Part shown: piece by piece, positions 40,904 to 52,995 of the stretch | How positions within the stretch are numbered: position 1 is the stretch's first letter | Layout of the letters: the number at the start of each line of letters is the position of its first letter | Assembly (NCBI GenBank): GCA_963575645.1 | Contig: OY754468.1 | Coordinates: forward strand, 11,222,001-11,286,000 | DNA from: Xanthostigma xanthostigma | Taxonomy: Eukaryota > Arthropoda > Insecta > Raphidioptera > Raphidiidae | DNA length: 64,000 nucleotides | Direction of reading: 5' to 3' | Notes under the pieces: model-generated | The model's database searches: none | Told to the model about the DNA's origin: nothing | Seen by the model: the letters and a program-made list of their open reading frames with translations, nothing else | Position numbers and translations under genes: made by a program

Positions 40904-42582
40904 CAGCCATGACAATAGGGTTGACGCTGTTTATACGACGGCGTGTCGACTAAAAACCTTCGATGGTCGGGTTTCTAATCAGTGCATAAAAAGAGTATAT
41001 AATAATAATAGAAATAAAAAGCATTTTTAATATAGCACATTTTTAAAGCGAACTAAAAAATATAAAATAATTTCTTTACAGACAGATCTTTAACTTGTAG
41101 GATTTGAAACGAAAAAAAAATGGTTTTTTTGCTTTACCCACCCCAGAAAAAAATATCTACGCCCTTGCCGCCCAATTAATAAACAATCTAATTCGTCAAC
41201 AAAACGCTTCTAAAACCCTTGTCCACATTTCGACGAAAGCACATCATTTTGAAACCGTCCGTACACCATAATGCCAGCCCCACCATATGAGAGCACAACG
41301 AGGTCAAACTATAATATCGAAGGTTGAAAGCGCGCAGCGGATTCGAGAAAGTCGTGTTGCGCGTTGCGTCGCGACGCTGTCCTCCGCCCGACAGACGCCA
41401 CATAAACCATCGGCGACGACGATTGCGTCTCCACTGCAGACATTCCGGCTGCCTCGCAGAAAACGGAGCGAACAGGATAAGCTCCGATCGTCTGCTGTTC
41501 TGTCTCGACTAGAGGCTATGGTAATGCGACATGGATGAGGTAGGTCTTACGAAAATCGGCATTTAGAAACGCCGCTTGTCTGGGTTGCACAACGCCTTGT
41601 CAAAATCTGAAACGGCCATGTCCTCGGACTGTGACCATACATAATCCGTCATAAGAAATATTAATGTTTGGTTTCTGCGGTACCGACTTCCAACAGTTCA
41701 TAATCGACCAGCGATCTCGGCCAAAAAATTAAGTTGATCGATCGAAAAGTGTCGATTTTCTCGGGTTTCGTACCTCGAAATGAGACCACATTTTTGACCG
41801 TTCGTCAGTCACTTGAGACTTTTTCTCAGGAACGTCTGAAGATATCAAATTACTGTCTACGACTCAATAGTATTCATTTATAATGACCCACTCATCAAAA
41901 CCTATAGGCTCTGTGCACGAAGCCTATTAGCGCCGCTAGTGGATAATAGATAATTATTGAACTCACTTTCTAAGGTGATAAGTTCAAAAACTTTATTTGG
42001 CCATGATGTGTCAAAATAATGTAATAAGGAAAACTGATGTTAATTTGTTTACACTGACAGCGGAACGTCAAATTAGGGCGCCAATGGTCTTGATTTTACT
42101 TAAATCGCCATCAGCGCAACAGCCCGGAACACAACAAGCATTTCCAGATCGCTTAGTTTTGCCCATGTTTTCTTTGTAATTAAAAAACTTCATAAAATTA
42201 TAACTATTTTCATTTTTAATAAAACATTGCTCACTGACATACGGAAAATTTGAGGTTGAAGTTTGCCCTAGTGCTCACCACAAACGCTCGCATCGAAAAA
42301 TTTATAACTCCGCCTCCCTGCACATAGCCCATAGGGTACCTATTTCATGTTGACTTAGAATCTTGAAATTTACCACGAAGGCAGATTTAATAGCACAGGT
42401 AAAGTAAAAAATCTGAAAGAACCCCGCACCAAATACATGGGACAATGGATCTCGGACCTCGGTAAATTTTTTTTCTAACTAGGGTAAATGAATCAGTCAT
42501 TTGATGCTGAACAAAGTTTCCAATATAACTTGGGTCTGAAAATCCCGGTGTCGAAAGTTGCAAGCTTATCAAAAACGGCTGA
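40904..42582. other. 1.7-kb spacer, mixed repeats, no gene
   Basis: 41046-41168 shares GCGAACTAAAAAATA and a TATCTACGCCCTTG end with other families. 41260-41540 is GC-richer with overlapping short frames but no motif. 41800-42420 contains scraps of the TTCTCAGGAACGTCTGAAG / CATGTTGACTTAGAATCTTG repeat seen at 48443-48980. Confidence 0.35.
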
Positions 42583-42765
42583 TGCGGTCCCGCCCAGTTT
42601 CACCCGGGAACGAATGAGAGGGAGGAGGTCATGAGTACGCACGTTCATCTTAGTTTACCGAGATGAATGTTGTATCGAAATTTCATGATGATCGGAGTTA
42701 ACGTTCAAAAGTTTTTGTCGGACGGACAAGTTTTGGGTTATATTTTGCAACATTTTTCATTGATC
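42583..42765 (-). mobile_element. Helitron-like element H5, partial
   Basis: GCGGTCCCGCCCAGTTTCAC through CATGATGATCGGAGTTAACG to TGCAACATTTTTCATTGAT; terminal CTAG has been lost (GATG in place). The 5' part is missing. Confidence 0.5.
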
Positions 42766-43633
42766 CTATCCCGGAACAGCCTGTATAAGAGTTCTGTTTA
42801 CCAATTGCTATAAATAAATTACAAGTTTGTTAGTGATTCCGATTCTAAAACATAGTAGGTCATGTTTGTCAAATTACCAAAACTGACATTGTGCATCAAC
42901 TTTCGGGATATTGTTGTAACAGTGTAGATATTGATTGAATCAGTTATCTAGTTACCACCTGGTTGACCTGATTTGACCTCCGGGCCCCAGGTGAATGGCG
43001 GATAACATCCGGCATATGACGACTGAGATCTCTCTGCGTTCTATTATATAATGTGTTCTACAAAAACGACACGACCGCAGCCGCTTGTATTCCGCAAAGC
43101 TCGGACCACAGACAAAGCCAACAACGTGACTTCTTTGGTCATCATATAAGCGTTGACAAACCAAAATAAAATATTGGAACAACAATGTAGAATATAAGTT
43201 TCTGTAACAGCTAAGCTAAGTACTACTTTACATTTTCTGCCGGTTCGTGAAAAAATTCGCCTGAATCTTGAAACCGGCTACATAATTTGGACGCTACATT
43301 ATAACTATACAATAAAAGAAATTTATACCATACATTCTACATAGAAAAATTAAAAAAAAAATGTTACCCCTATTTTCACCTCTAAATTAAAATTATAATT
43401 GGTGGTAGAGTTCCGGGGAATCTTTTTAATGATTTCAGATATCTGCAATAATAATTTTTGAGATATTCTCAAAAAACCAAACCTCTCTTTTTTAATGTTT
43501 ATAACGTTTGCCATTTTTTCGTCCCCCACTTTATTTTTTTTCTAGATGTCATTTCGAATCGATTGACACCATGATCATAAATTTCGGCGAAGGACTGGAA
43601 TTCATCAAAATGGACATGTGAATTCGACTATAC
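42766..43633. other. Spacer, no gene supported
   Basis: A CCTGTATAAG mariner-like end at 42780 is solitary. 43370-43620 is diverged sequence with long T runs. The 77-codon minus-strand frame (42952-43185) lacks motifs. Confidence 0.35.
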
Positions 43634-43969
43634 CAGGGGTCAGTAACCTGCGGCTCGCGACTCGCATGCGGCTCTTTTGATGTAAAGTTGAGGCTCTCCA
43701 GTTCCATACGGAAAAAATAATTGTTTTATTATATAAACCCTTAAAAATCATCTAATTGATCCATGATTGAGTATACCATGTCTATCTCTCAGCCATTTCC
43801 ACTCGCGTCTCACCCACCGCCCCCGTCGCGTCCTCGGATATATATATTATACCTATATAAGCAAATACTATAATACTGAAACGAAAATCTTTAGTGGCTC
43901 TTTAAAAACTGGGAAATTTCGTAAATTGTAACTTTTGGCTCTTCCGTCTCAAAAGGTTGCCGACCCATG
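43634..43969. mobile_element. hAT MITE with exact 8-bp duplication GACTATAC
   Basis: Ends CAGGGGTCAGTAACC and GGTTGCCGACCCATG pair at 12 of 15. GACTATAC is exact at 43626-43633 and 43970-43977. GGCTC words (TGCGGCTCGCG, GTGGCTCTTT) occur near both ends. No coding sequence. Confidence 0.9.
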
Positions 43970-44572
43970 GACTATACGAACCTCCCTATGTTGCACTGTA
44001 TGTGGAATGATTTCCTGTAAGGCATTAAGGATTTCCATAGCTACCATATCAACAAAACTAATGTACTTCAAGCGCATCTTTTATAATAATTTAGCCATTA
44101 AATAACATTGGGGCAATCAGAGGTTTCCCTGTATTTTGTATTAGATTATATTGTTTTTTTATTGTTAATCTGTTCGCTGATTGATGGAATGACTGTTACC
44201 CAACATGGCAATTGAGTGGTAGGGGTTGGAGCATAAAAATAGTTAGCAAATTTTCATTGGTCATATTTGATAAATCGATTCTCCGAGATCCAATCATAAA
44301 ACAGTAAATCATTCATCCTGTATATGTATTGGATGCTGTATGCACAACATTGATGCATATCCAATTTTCAATTATGAATCTACATGCAAACCTATCGTAC
44401 GTTTGTGAAGCGGCATTGTGTTTATATGTTAACATGTTAAAATAAATATAGAAACATACATAAGCGTTAATTACTTCCGCAGCAAATTAAGAAACTTAAC
44501 GGAAGTCCGTAAACTAAACGTTCCGTGAGACCTAAAGAGACGTCCATAAATTATGCGAATTGTTTTTACCAT

Positions 44573-45300
44573 TCCAATCTAAAAGTGAGGAATGGTACGA
44601 CAGTTTAAGCCAAAATTCACTATTCAAAATTTTACAATATTTTTTCGTTTTGAGATTCTCCGAGTCCAAAACACATATTTTTGGAAAAAATCCGTGCGTC
44701 TGTTCATCGGTTAGTCTGTTTGTCTGTTAGCACGATACAGGTCAAACGGATGAATGGATTGAAACCATACCTATATTTAATAATTTACTTATACAGCATA
44801 TTAATCTAAACTAATATTATAAGTAGGTAAAGTTTGGATGTAGGAAGTAATCTTCATATATCTATAACTATATGAATCATTGCCTATCTACTCAATGTGC
44901 GGTGAGTGAAGGCCACAAAGCGTATCGAAAATATATCTGCGTCTCTTTCTTCGATGTAATTCCCCCCGATGATAGGATTAGTTGATGTGCTTGCATTCAA
45001 TCTGAATAAAGTATCTCAGTTTCAAAAACTTTGATTTTTTCTATGACGTTAACATGGGTGTACTCAGCTATTGGCCCAGGAGGGGGAAAATTATAAATTT
45101 CTTAAGCCGGGTCCACCGTGCTTGTTTTGCACTCCTGGTAACGCCAGTGCTTACGGCTTAAAAAAAGACAGAAGTATATGTTTGCACACTAATGGTTCGA
45201 TTGCGATTTTATTCCTATATAGAATAAAAGTATATGATTGAATCTAACTTTTAGGAGGACGCTTGATATGCAAATTTTGGGGAAAATGGGTGCATGCGCA
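44573..45300 (+). repeat. Repeat family C copy 3, split by an insertion
   Basis: AATTTTACAATATTTTTTCG to GGATGAATGGATTGAAACC (44766) resumes at about 45246 with TTTTAGGAGGACGCTTGATA and GGTGCATGCGCAGAAGAGC. Comparison with 12463 shows these were contiguous. The inserted ~480 bp holds a Helitron-like 5' end (CTAATATTATAAGTAGGTAA) and R2 copy 3. Confidence 0.6.
44855..45237 (+). repeat. Unclassified ~390-bp repeat R2, copy 3
   Basis: Same orientation as copies 1 and 2, with CAATGTGCGGTGAGTGAAGG, TATGACGTTAACATGGGTG and ACGCCAGTGCTTACGGC. It arrived within family-C sequence, so R2 (or the element that carries it) is younger than that copy. Confidence 0.7.
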
Positions 45301-45331
45301 GAAGAGCATTGGGCAGATTTAGGTTTGAGTC

Positions 45332-45850
45332 CTGATGGTAACCAGTTGTATATTTAAAATTTTACCAAATTGATAACCGAACATTTTCAATAGTGCGCGA
45401 TTAAACGAAACACTTCGATCAGGCGTGATCGAAGTTATAAAATCCGAGCGGATCACTGGCGCAGTCAGTCAGTTAGTCAGTTGTTCGTGAGGCGTTCATG
45501 TGTTGATACAGTGCCAGTACGTTGTGACATAAATCACTAAGTGCAGTTATATAAATCCGGTTTAACATAAATAACTTTTTGTAAATAATCGTGTGTATAT
45601 AGTTAATAGACAAGTGTGCTAATAAACTTTGGTGTATTTGTGTATTGTAAATATTTTGTGTACATAATTAGTGACTCTATACTCTTCTGTAACTTAGTTT
45701 CTATTTTATTATTTAGAACTATTCGTTTTGTTTTTGTTAACGTTATTATTACTGTTTCGTTTGAGAAGTACGCTTTAACTGTTTTGTTAAACGTATATTA
45801 TTGTAAATAAATAATTTCCACCATGGACTAGAACAGTTTTGTTACAGTTT
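45332..45850 (+). mobile_element. Possible solo LTR fossil with promoter block
   Basis: TATAAAA at 45436-45442 is followed by CGGATCACTGGCGCAGTCAG and repeated TCAGT initiators, much like the block at 23390-23450 next to the primer-binding-site array. Insect gypsy-group LTRs often have this TATA/initiator layout. Edges and target duplication were not resolved, and no internal region is present. It looks old. Confidence 0.3.
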
Positions 45851-46339
45851 CATAACACTATTTTTATGGCATTATATTAACAGCATAATTCAAATAATAT
45901 CTTAACACAATATTTATCAAAGGTATCAATTTCTACTGATAATAGTGTTTTCATACTTTTGTAACAACCATAGTTAGCAACCGAAATGATCAATAAGTAC
46001 TGATTAATCATTCCTGATACACAAATAATATGTTATATAATAATATACAGGCGCGTGTGATATATACATATTTTGGTATCGTGTCATTGCCGCTTACATG
46101 CATAATCGAGTGCGAAAAAAAAACACACACAATGCATATATGAAAAATACATATCGCAAATGTCAAAATTATAATAATACATTCATTTGTTTTCGAGAAA
46201 AACAGGTGTTAGTCAATAAATCAAAAAAACAACCACATTATTTCAATTTCGCGACGGATTTTACATAAAATCGTTCTTTTTAAAATCAGTGTCGTTACTA
46301 AATCATTTTGCAATTTTTTTTTTACGTCAAAATTTAAAA

Positions 46340-46871
46340 CAGTGATTCCCAAAGTGGTCTATATCCCCCAGGAGTCGACGACAACTTGCAAGGGGTCCAT
46401 GTCAGCGGGAAAAAAATTGGGGTCCATGAAATGAAAATGGGGGTCAACGATAGTGAATCTCCTAACAAAAAAAGAAACAAACTGGACGTCGTTAACCGAA
46501 GAGATTTAAGATTAAATCTAACTAAATTGATGTCAAATGTTCAAAATTTATTATTAAAGCATCAGGTTCATCCCTCACACTAAAAGCATTTATTTTTTGC
46601 TTAATTATTTTATGTAACAGAAAGTAAATTTTAATTTGATTCGTTTAATTTGAATCTAATTAATAATTGTATAAAACTAAACATTTCACACTACATTTCA
46701 ATACCGTTATAAATTTAAATCGTTCAAAGTGAGTAGCACTATACCGGTTATCAAAAACACATTTGAAATTAATGAATTTGCAAAAAATCAATATCAGATA
46801 AGCAGGGGGTCTACCCAAAACCGAAAAACATGGCAAGTGGTCTACGAGACAAACAAGTTTGGGAACCTCTG
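46340..46871 (+). mobile_element. hAT element with exact 8-bp duplication ATTTAAAA
   Basis: Ends CAGTGATTCCCAAAG and GTTTGGGAACCTCTG pair at 12 of 15. ATTTAAAA is exact at 46332-46339 and 46872-46879. Unlike the other hATs here it retains the C-terminal end of the transposase (46470-46583) and its downstream 290 bp. Confidence 0.9.
46470..46583 (+). pseudogene. hAT transposase C-terminal tail (~37 codons)
   Basis: The frame ends KRNKLDVVNRRDLRLNLTKL, then MSNVQNLLLKHQVHPSH and a stop. The order R.RLDV...DLRL.LT.....I..L...Q.HPSH is the C-terminus of hAT transposases of the SCAND3/ZBED5-like group (family knowledge). Its place, just before the hAT 3' terminal region, supports the reading. The dimerisation and catalytic parts are deleted. 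Confidence 0.75.
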
Positions 46872-46879
46872 ATTTAAAA

Positions 46880-47530
46880 CATTGACGCGCCACTCACTTT
46901 TTGCGTGATATTTTTGTAATTGAACTATGAGTAAACTTCAAATAACCGGCAAGGATTAAAAGAACGGACAACTAAAAAATCGTGGTTTATCTTTTGTTTT
47001 CAAAATCTTCTTAGTTTCCGGTCCATTGGTCTTACTATTTGACCACAACTGCGATCGACATGTAGCACAGGTAAGTGTCGACGATTGATATAAGAACGTG
47101 TGCACTTTTGATTTTGCCAACCATTTTGTTTTAGCAGAGTAGAGAGTCTGTCATATTTTTAAGTATATTCTGGCAGTTTTACGCCGAAGAGACGCGGCGG
47201 CGCAGCTCTGTAGAGCGAAGTGAATCTCCATGGAGTGATAGCCAGCGGCGGCACAATATATAGAACCAGTCATCGATCTGTCGTAATGATAACATGGACA
47301 GAATGAATGCGATATTACGTTGGCAAAATTCCAACGGTCGCAAACTGTTCAATTCAACAAAGCTATTATACAAGAAAACTGTATCAATTCTCTGTTATCT
47401 ATCATGTTTGTTATGTACACATGTACAGGCTGTCCATTTTAGCACGTTGCACACTCCTCGGTTCAATATTATATTACGAATTAAAATAATAAACGCTTCT
47501 GTCAGCGGCCTACGAAAAAACACTTCTTTT
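46880..47530. other. Spacer with a foldback-family scrap
   Basis: 46995-47090 (ATCTTCTTAGTTTCCGG, CACAGGTAAGTGTCGACGA) parallels 55676-55830. The rest, including two overlapping short frames at 47294-47533, has no motif. Confidence 0.35.
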
Positions 47531-48062
47531 TAACCGACTTCAAAAAAGGAGGAGATTCTATGTTCGACTGTATATATATAATATATATATATATTTTTTT
47601 TATGTATGTTCACCTATTTCTCCGTCAATTATGGACCGATTTTCAAAATTCTTTTTTTATTCGAAAGAGTGCACTTCCGAGGTGGTCCCATCGGAACCAA
47701 GTGAGGATCTGATGGTGGAATGCGGAAAAATCGAGTGAAACTCTCAAATTTCAAAGGCACGCATACTTGGCCTACCCATTGCTATACTTTATCTAACACT
47801 AAAAAGAGAAAAATAAAATATTTTTAACAAAAAAATTGAACCGACTTCAAAATATGCACTGAAAAGTAAAAAATAAAAATTATTGTTATTTTTGGAGTCG
47901 GTGTCAGCCAAAATGAAATCTATTCCGAGAAATGTAAGATTTAAATTGCTACCTTTCGAATTCCGATGTGACACCGACTCCAAAAATAACAATAATAATT
48001 ATTTTTTACTTTTAAGCGCATATTTTGAAGTCGGTTCAATTTTTTTGTTAAAAATATTTTAT
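47531..48062 (+). mobile_element. AACCGACTTC element, copy 2
   Basis: Runs from AACCGACTTCAAAAAAGGAG, a TA microsatellite (47571-47594), GGTGGTCCCATCGGAACC, CATACTTGGCCTACCCATTG, then the hairpin (GAACCGACTTCAAAATATGC ... AAGTCGGTTCAATTTTTTTG). Overlapping plus and minus frames over the hairpin mirror each other because of the inverted repeat and are not genes. Confidence 0.7.
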
Positions 48063-48063
48063 T

Positions 48064-48980
48064 TAGGTTTCCGTATACCTCAAAAGGAGCCCTTATATCA
48101 GTAATGTCAAAGATACGGCCCGCATCCGGTCCTCAAGCCGTCTCAATACGGCCCGCGGTCAGAATTGGTATATCCAGTGAGGATTTTGGACACCTGACAT
48201 AAATGTGATTATCAAAAACAAGAGACCTTAGGTGTCAGGATCCTCAAGCTCAAGATAATTTACCCTTTTTATTATCTGTATAGGTATGTAAATTGATTTA
48301 AATAAAGATTTTAATTTAGTATGTGTTTTAGTTTTTAATTTAGAGTCTGGCCCGCTAAATCTTATAATTGACCCTTTCGAAAAATCAATCATATACCCCT
48401 GCCTTATAGGATCACTCCGTTGTCCCCCTGTCTGTCCGTCAAGACCTCTTTTCTCAGGAACACGTAGAGGTATTAATTGAAATTAATGTCAAAATACTCA
48501 GGCCTGCAATGCCTTGGAGCTGTGAAAAAAATCAGACTTCTAAGTCAACGCAATCAAAAGATACGACCGTTAATGCCGCATATTTTTACACTCGCAGGGT
48601 AATCAAAACCTAGACCCTTTTCTCAGGAACGCGTGAAGGTATCAATTGAAATTAATATTAAAATACTTAGGTCTGCAATCCCTTGGAGCTGTGAAAAAAA
48701 TCAGACTTCTATAAGTCAACGCAATCAAAAGATACGACCGTCAATGCCGCATATTTTGACACTCGCATGGGAATTAAAACCTATAGGGTACTTCCCGCTG
48801 ACCTAGAATCATGAAATTTGACAGGAAGCAATACCTTATAGCACAAGTAAACTTCGAAGTGAAGATTGGGTTATTCAAGCCATCTTCGATGGAGCTCCGA
48901 GCTATGCAACATTTACGAACGGACTCTCTGTATGTCCTCGCGTTGTTATGAGTAGACTCGTGGCATCGAGACAAGAAAAA
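48064..48980 (+). repeat. Lepidoptera-type repeat with 170-bp internal duplication and a hAT inside
   Basis: Starts GGTTTCCGTATACCTCAAAA, is cut by the hAT at 48099-48401, resumes GATCACTCCGTTGTC. Units beginning 48443 (GACCTCTTTTCTCAGGAACA) and 48613 (GACCCTTTTCTCAGGAACG) are a tandem pair of 170 bp. It continues GGGTACTTCCCGCTGACCTA and CTTATAGCACAAGTAAACTT. A reverse scrap is at 60615-60780. Confidence 0.6.
48099..48401. mobile_element. hAT MITE with 8-bp duplication CCTTATAT/CCTTATAG
   Basis: Starts CAGTAATGTCAAAGATACGG and ends ATATACCCCTG. Flanks at 48091-48098 and 48402-48409 agree at seven of eight. Shortest member of the 15797 family; it interrupts a lepidopteran repeat whose uninterrupted reading (AAGGAGCCCTTATAGGATC) shows the empty site. 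Confidence 0.9.
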
Positions 48981-49672
48981 AAAAGAATGATTGGGGAACA
49001 GCTAAACTATCAGCTGCTATAGACGACGATATAATCAATTCAGATCGCAGCACACAAAAAAACATACAACAATTCATTATTATTGAATATACATGATCAC
49101 ATTGTTGAATAGCAGGCAAAAAATTGTTATTGTGCCATAATTTCGCGAAGTCACTAATTTAAGGAGGTTGAGCCGTTTTACGAGGATAATGAAAAAAATC
49201 TGAAATAAAGTTTTTTTAATAGATTTTTTATGACAAAATTTTCTGTAAAAAATCCAAAATCATTAGGAGATTTATAAAGTTAAAAATTAAAAAAAAACTT
49301 TTACATGTAGTGTTATGGAAAATATGTCAACCTAGCATGCAAACGGTGCATTTTAATTTTTTGCAAATAACCAAATAATGTCAGCAGTTCCGAAAACTAA
49401 CTATGTAAAGCATCGATGTCTTACGCATATTTTAATATTTTTTCCAATTTAATTAGGAGACTTTTAATCAATAAAAAAAAATTATTAAACCTTAGAACTT
49501 TTCGATAATGGACTTTTATTCTTGACAATTTTAACTGAATTTTCAACTTTTTAATGATTTATTTTTAATTTTTATTACTTCTAATTTCTTTTCTTAATTA
49601 TTTACATATTTTTTTCTTTTTTTTAATTATTTACATAAATATTTACATAAATTTATTTTATTCAACACGCGT
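48981..49672. other. AT-rich spacer
   Basis: Long T and A runs, no frame, no repeat ends recognised. Confidence 0.35.
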
Positions 49673-50014
49673 GAGTAATATGTAATTTCGGGGCCCTGCT
49701 AAACTCGGGAGAAATAATAAATTACTTCATGTTGACGCGTAGAGTGCTAATAATAAGCCGTACAGTGTGATAATGAATTTTCTGGACCAATAGAAACTCA
49801 GTAGCAAGCCCAAGCGTGAAATATTGAAAAAAACTGCACGCAGCTTCTGGACCAATAGGAACGTGGTAGGCGGTATTGTATATATGAAAACAGCATCGCA
49901 ATTCAGCGAAAGTCATGGCAATCTTGTGTGCATACACTGACGGTGGGTACGTCAATCAATGAAGTGATTTATTATTTTTCCCTCTTTTATCAGGGCCCCG
50001 ATTACATATTACTC
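49673..50014. mobile_element. MITE with ~55-bp TIRs (GAGTAATATGTAAT)
   Basis: GAGTAATATGTAAT..CGGGGCCCTG at the left and CAGGGCCCCGATTACATATT at the right are inverse. The arms continue into AATAATAAATTACTTCAT and ATGAAGTGATTTATTATT. No target duplication was resolved. Confidence 0.65.
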
Positions 50015-51040
50015 CTGCTAGTTGAATAAAGTATTATGTGCGACCATTGATCGAAGGAGAATATTTCACTCGCGTGCGTTTTACCGCACTCGCTACGCTC
50101 GTGCGGCAAATTTCACGCTCATGGAATCTTCTCCTTCTCTCACTAGTCGCACAATATACTATTTTCTAACCCAACTTTGTACAAAAAATTCAAAAGTTAG
50201 TCCATTAAGTAAAATACTGAAATAATTAATGAATATTAAAAAAAATATTTATTTATGCCTTTATGACAAACATTTTTTGGTATCATCGACTTATAACCTT
50301 TTGTAAAAATTTATTATGGAAAAGTTCCCATTTAGAATTCGACTTACTTTTGATTGGGACCGTAACGCATCAACCTCCTTAAAACGAAGTGCGCCACTTT
50401 TTTATCTATTAAATGCGCTTTCAATTTCACAAAGTTTTTGGTTGAAAAATTGTTTTCAAAACAAAATTTTAATTCTTAATGCAGTACTTAGGACAGCGAG
50501 CCAAAACTGCAAATCCGCCACTGGTATACCCTAAATAAGTTCTTTAAAAATAACGCTGATTTTGAATGCGCCAGAGCAACAAAAAAATAAATAAATAAAA
50601 TAATCGCGTCAATGTAATCAATCATTACGCGTAAAAGCAATCTGGAAAGAAAACAAAATCAAACAAAAACAAAACGAACGGGGATTTTATGTTTCGAAAT
50701 AAAACTGCGTGATGCGCCAAAGTAATCGATCCTGTGTATTGATAAATTAACTGGAACGAACGACGATCTCGCTACTGTCAACTGTTTCGCAGATAGTCGA
50801 TAATTGGCAACCCCTGTGCAAAAACAGCTCGGAGGGTCGCGGCGGCGTGACGAAATATAATATTACAAAATGTTACTCGTCGCGCGCTTGTAAAGTGATG
50901 CCGCTCAAAACAACGGTAATAATTGACATTTCCTCTGAATCTTGCACTGGCAAGCCTCAGTTCGACACGGCTCCGACTTGCCCCAACAACCGACACTGTA
51001 TTATTATTACGTTACCAACACAGGACTGGACAAACCCATA
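50015..51040. other. 1-kb spacer, no gene supported
   Basis: 50060-50150 contains GCGTGCGTTTTACCGCACTC and its inverted relative ACGCTCGTGCGGCAAA, a small inverted repeat bordered by GAAGGAGAATATTTCAC / GAATCTTCTCCTTC. Frames at 50778-51122 mirror one another on both strands without motif. Confidence 0.35.
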
Positions 51041-51320
51041 TACTAATATTATAAATGCGAAAGTCTGCCTGTCTGTGACGCTTTCACAGCCAAGCCGCTG
51101 GATCGATTGTGACGAAATTTAATATGGAGACAGTTTGAAGCCTGGGGAAGGACATGGGCTAATTTTTTTTTTCAAAATTCAACCCCTATGACGATGAAGT
51201 GGGGTTTGTAATATTGTATGAAGTTACGCTTTCACTGACGGACTGCTGGACCGATTGTGACGAAATTTAATATGGACATAGTTTAAACTATGGGGAAAGT
51301 CATAGACGATTTTTTTTTAA
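51041..51320 (+). mobile_element. Helitron-like 5' end with internal duplication
   Basis: TACTAATATTATAAATGCGA then AAGTCTGCCTGTCTGTGACG, CCGCTGGATCGATTGTGACG, AATTTAATATGGAGACAGTT. The block repeats at 51225 as ACGCTTTCACTGACGG, CTGGACCGATTGTGACGAAA. I recall this start from a very common lepidopteran Helitron-like repeat. No matching 3' CTAG end was delimited. Confidence 0.5.
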
Positions 51321-52008
51321 TTAACCCCTAAAAGGCTTAAATGCTTTCTGATAAGTTTTTCATCTGGGTCGGAATATTGTTAGGACTATTATAATTAGTA
51401 GCAAATACAAAAACTCGGGTCGCAGTGCAAAACCCTGCCGACAATATAGTGTATTTGCTATTATAGGCAGTGTGATTACCTTATATAAACTTAACTTTAT
51501 TTTTGAACAAAATAAAAAAATTAACCCCTTAATACACCCCTTAAAATATTTTTTTTCTTAATTTTAATATTACTGTCAATACAACACATTAAATTCACTC
51601 TTCACTAAATAAATCCATATCTACAAACTAAAGTTTTCATAAATTTTATAAGTCCAGTTCTGTCGGGCCGATTTTAATAAAATTTTGGTAGCACAAAGGG
51701 TTAAATTTCAATTTTAAACGATTCGGAGAAATTTTTCGGTATAAATAAAAAGTAAACAACCAACGTTAGATATCTAATTTAACATACTGTGGTCCCAGCT
51801 TAGGTCTCTAGGGAGTAGCCGGGTGACCTTTTCGCAAAAACTAAATTAAATCAATTAAATTAAATGTCATTTACTTACAGACGAATGCAAAGCCAACTCT
51901 CACATACCTGTAACAAAAAAGAAAAAGAAATTAATTAACCTGACAAACTTACGCAAATCATAGTGGCAAGGGAAGAATGGTCAGATACTTATAGAGCGAA
52001 GTATTTTT
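51321..52008. other. Spacer, no gene supported
   Basis: AT-rich with repeated TTAACCCCTTAATACACCCC-type text that may continue the Helitron-like body. Nothing delimited. Confidence 0.3.
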
Positions 52009-52542
52009 AACCGACTTCAAAAAAGGAGGAGGTTCTATGTTTGACTGTATATATTTTTTTATTTTTTTTTATGTAGGTATGTTCACCGATTTCTCCGTCA
52101 ATTATGGACCGATTTTCAATTTTTTTTTTATTCGAAAGAGTGCACTTCCAAGGTGGTCCCATCGGAACCAAGTCAGGATCTGATAGTGGAAACCGGAGAA
52201 ATCGAGGGAAACTCTCAAATTTCAAAAGCACGCATACTTGGCCTACCCATTGCAATACTTTATCTAACACTAAAAAGAAAAAAATAAAATATTTTTATCA
52301 AAATAAATTGAACCGACTTCAAAATATGCACTAAAAAGTAAAAAATAACAATTATTGTTATTTTTGGAGTCGGTGTCAGCCAAAATGAAATCTATTTCGA
52401 GAACTAGAGACATGTAAGATTTAAACTGCTACTTTCGAATTCCGATGTGACACGGCCTCCAAAAATAACAATAAATGTTATTTTTTACTTTTTAGTGCAT
52501 ATTTTGAAGTCGGTTCAATTTTTTTTGTTAAAAATATTTTAT
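52009..52542 (+). mobile_element. AACCGACTTC element, copy 3
   Basis: Same plan as 47531-48062, including GGTGGTCCCATCGGAACCAA, AAATCGAGGGAAACTCTC and the terminal hairpin with GGAGTCGGTGTCAGCC facing GTGACACGGCCTCC. The copies are ~90% alike by eye. Confidence 0.7.
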
Positions 52543-52995
52543 TATTTAATTAGATTGGTCGTCCCTGCTATGAACGAACGGTGCGCGATACTAAACAAGC
52601 GTCCCGAACCGAGGCAAAGACATCGACAAATATATATAGCACGACAGGAAGACAACGAAACACACATAATATGCGGAAAATAAAACGACAGCGTGTTTTC
52701 ATTTGTTTTTTACCGCATTTTAACAAGTAAAATTTGCGATGTTGTAAATGCGATTATGTAATAACTAAAAAAAAAACTCGTTTGATTAACCCTCTGGTGG
52801 ATGGACTATAAACTATTAGTGCGAGATCCGGTATTAGAAATATTTATATACCCTCAGGTGCTATCTTAGAAGGAGCCTATATCTTTCAAATATATTTTCT
52901 TTTTTGTTAAAAAATGTACAACTATTGTAATTTTGAAAGAAATAAATTTCATTTTTTTCATTTCATCTGTTATTTGATGATGACAAAGATTATAT

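Noticed and set aside
40645-41030. Three overlapping frames around 40.8 kb
   Set aside because: They cover hAT subterminal sequence and match no transposase signature.
47789-48104. Overlapping, similar proteins on both strands
   Set aside because: Produced by the inverted repeat at the end of the AACCGACTTC element.
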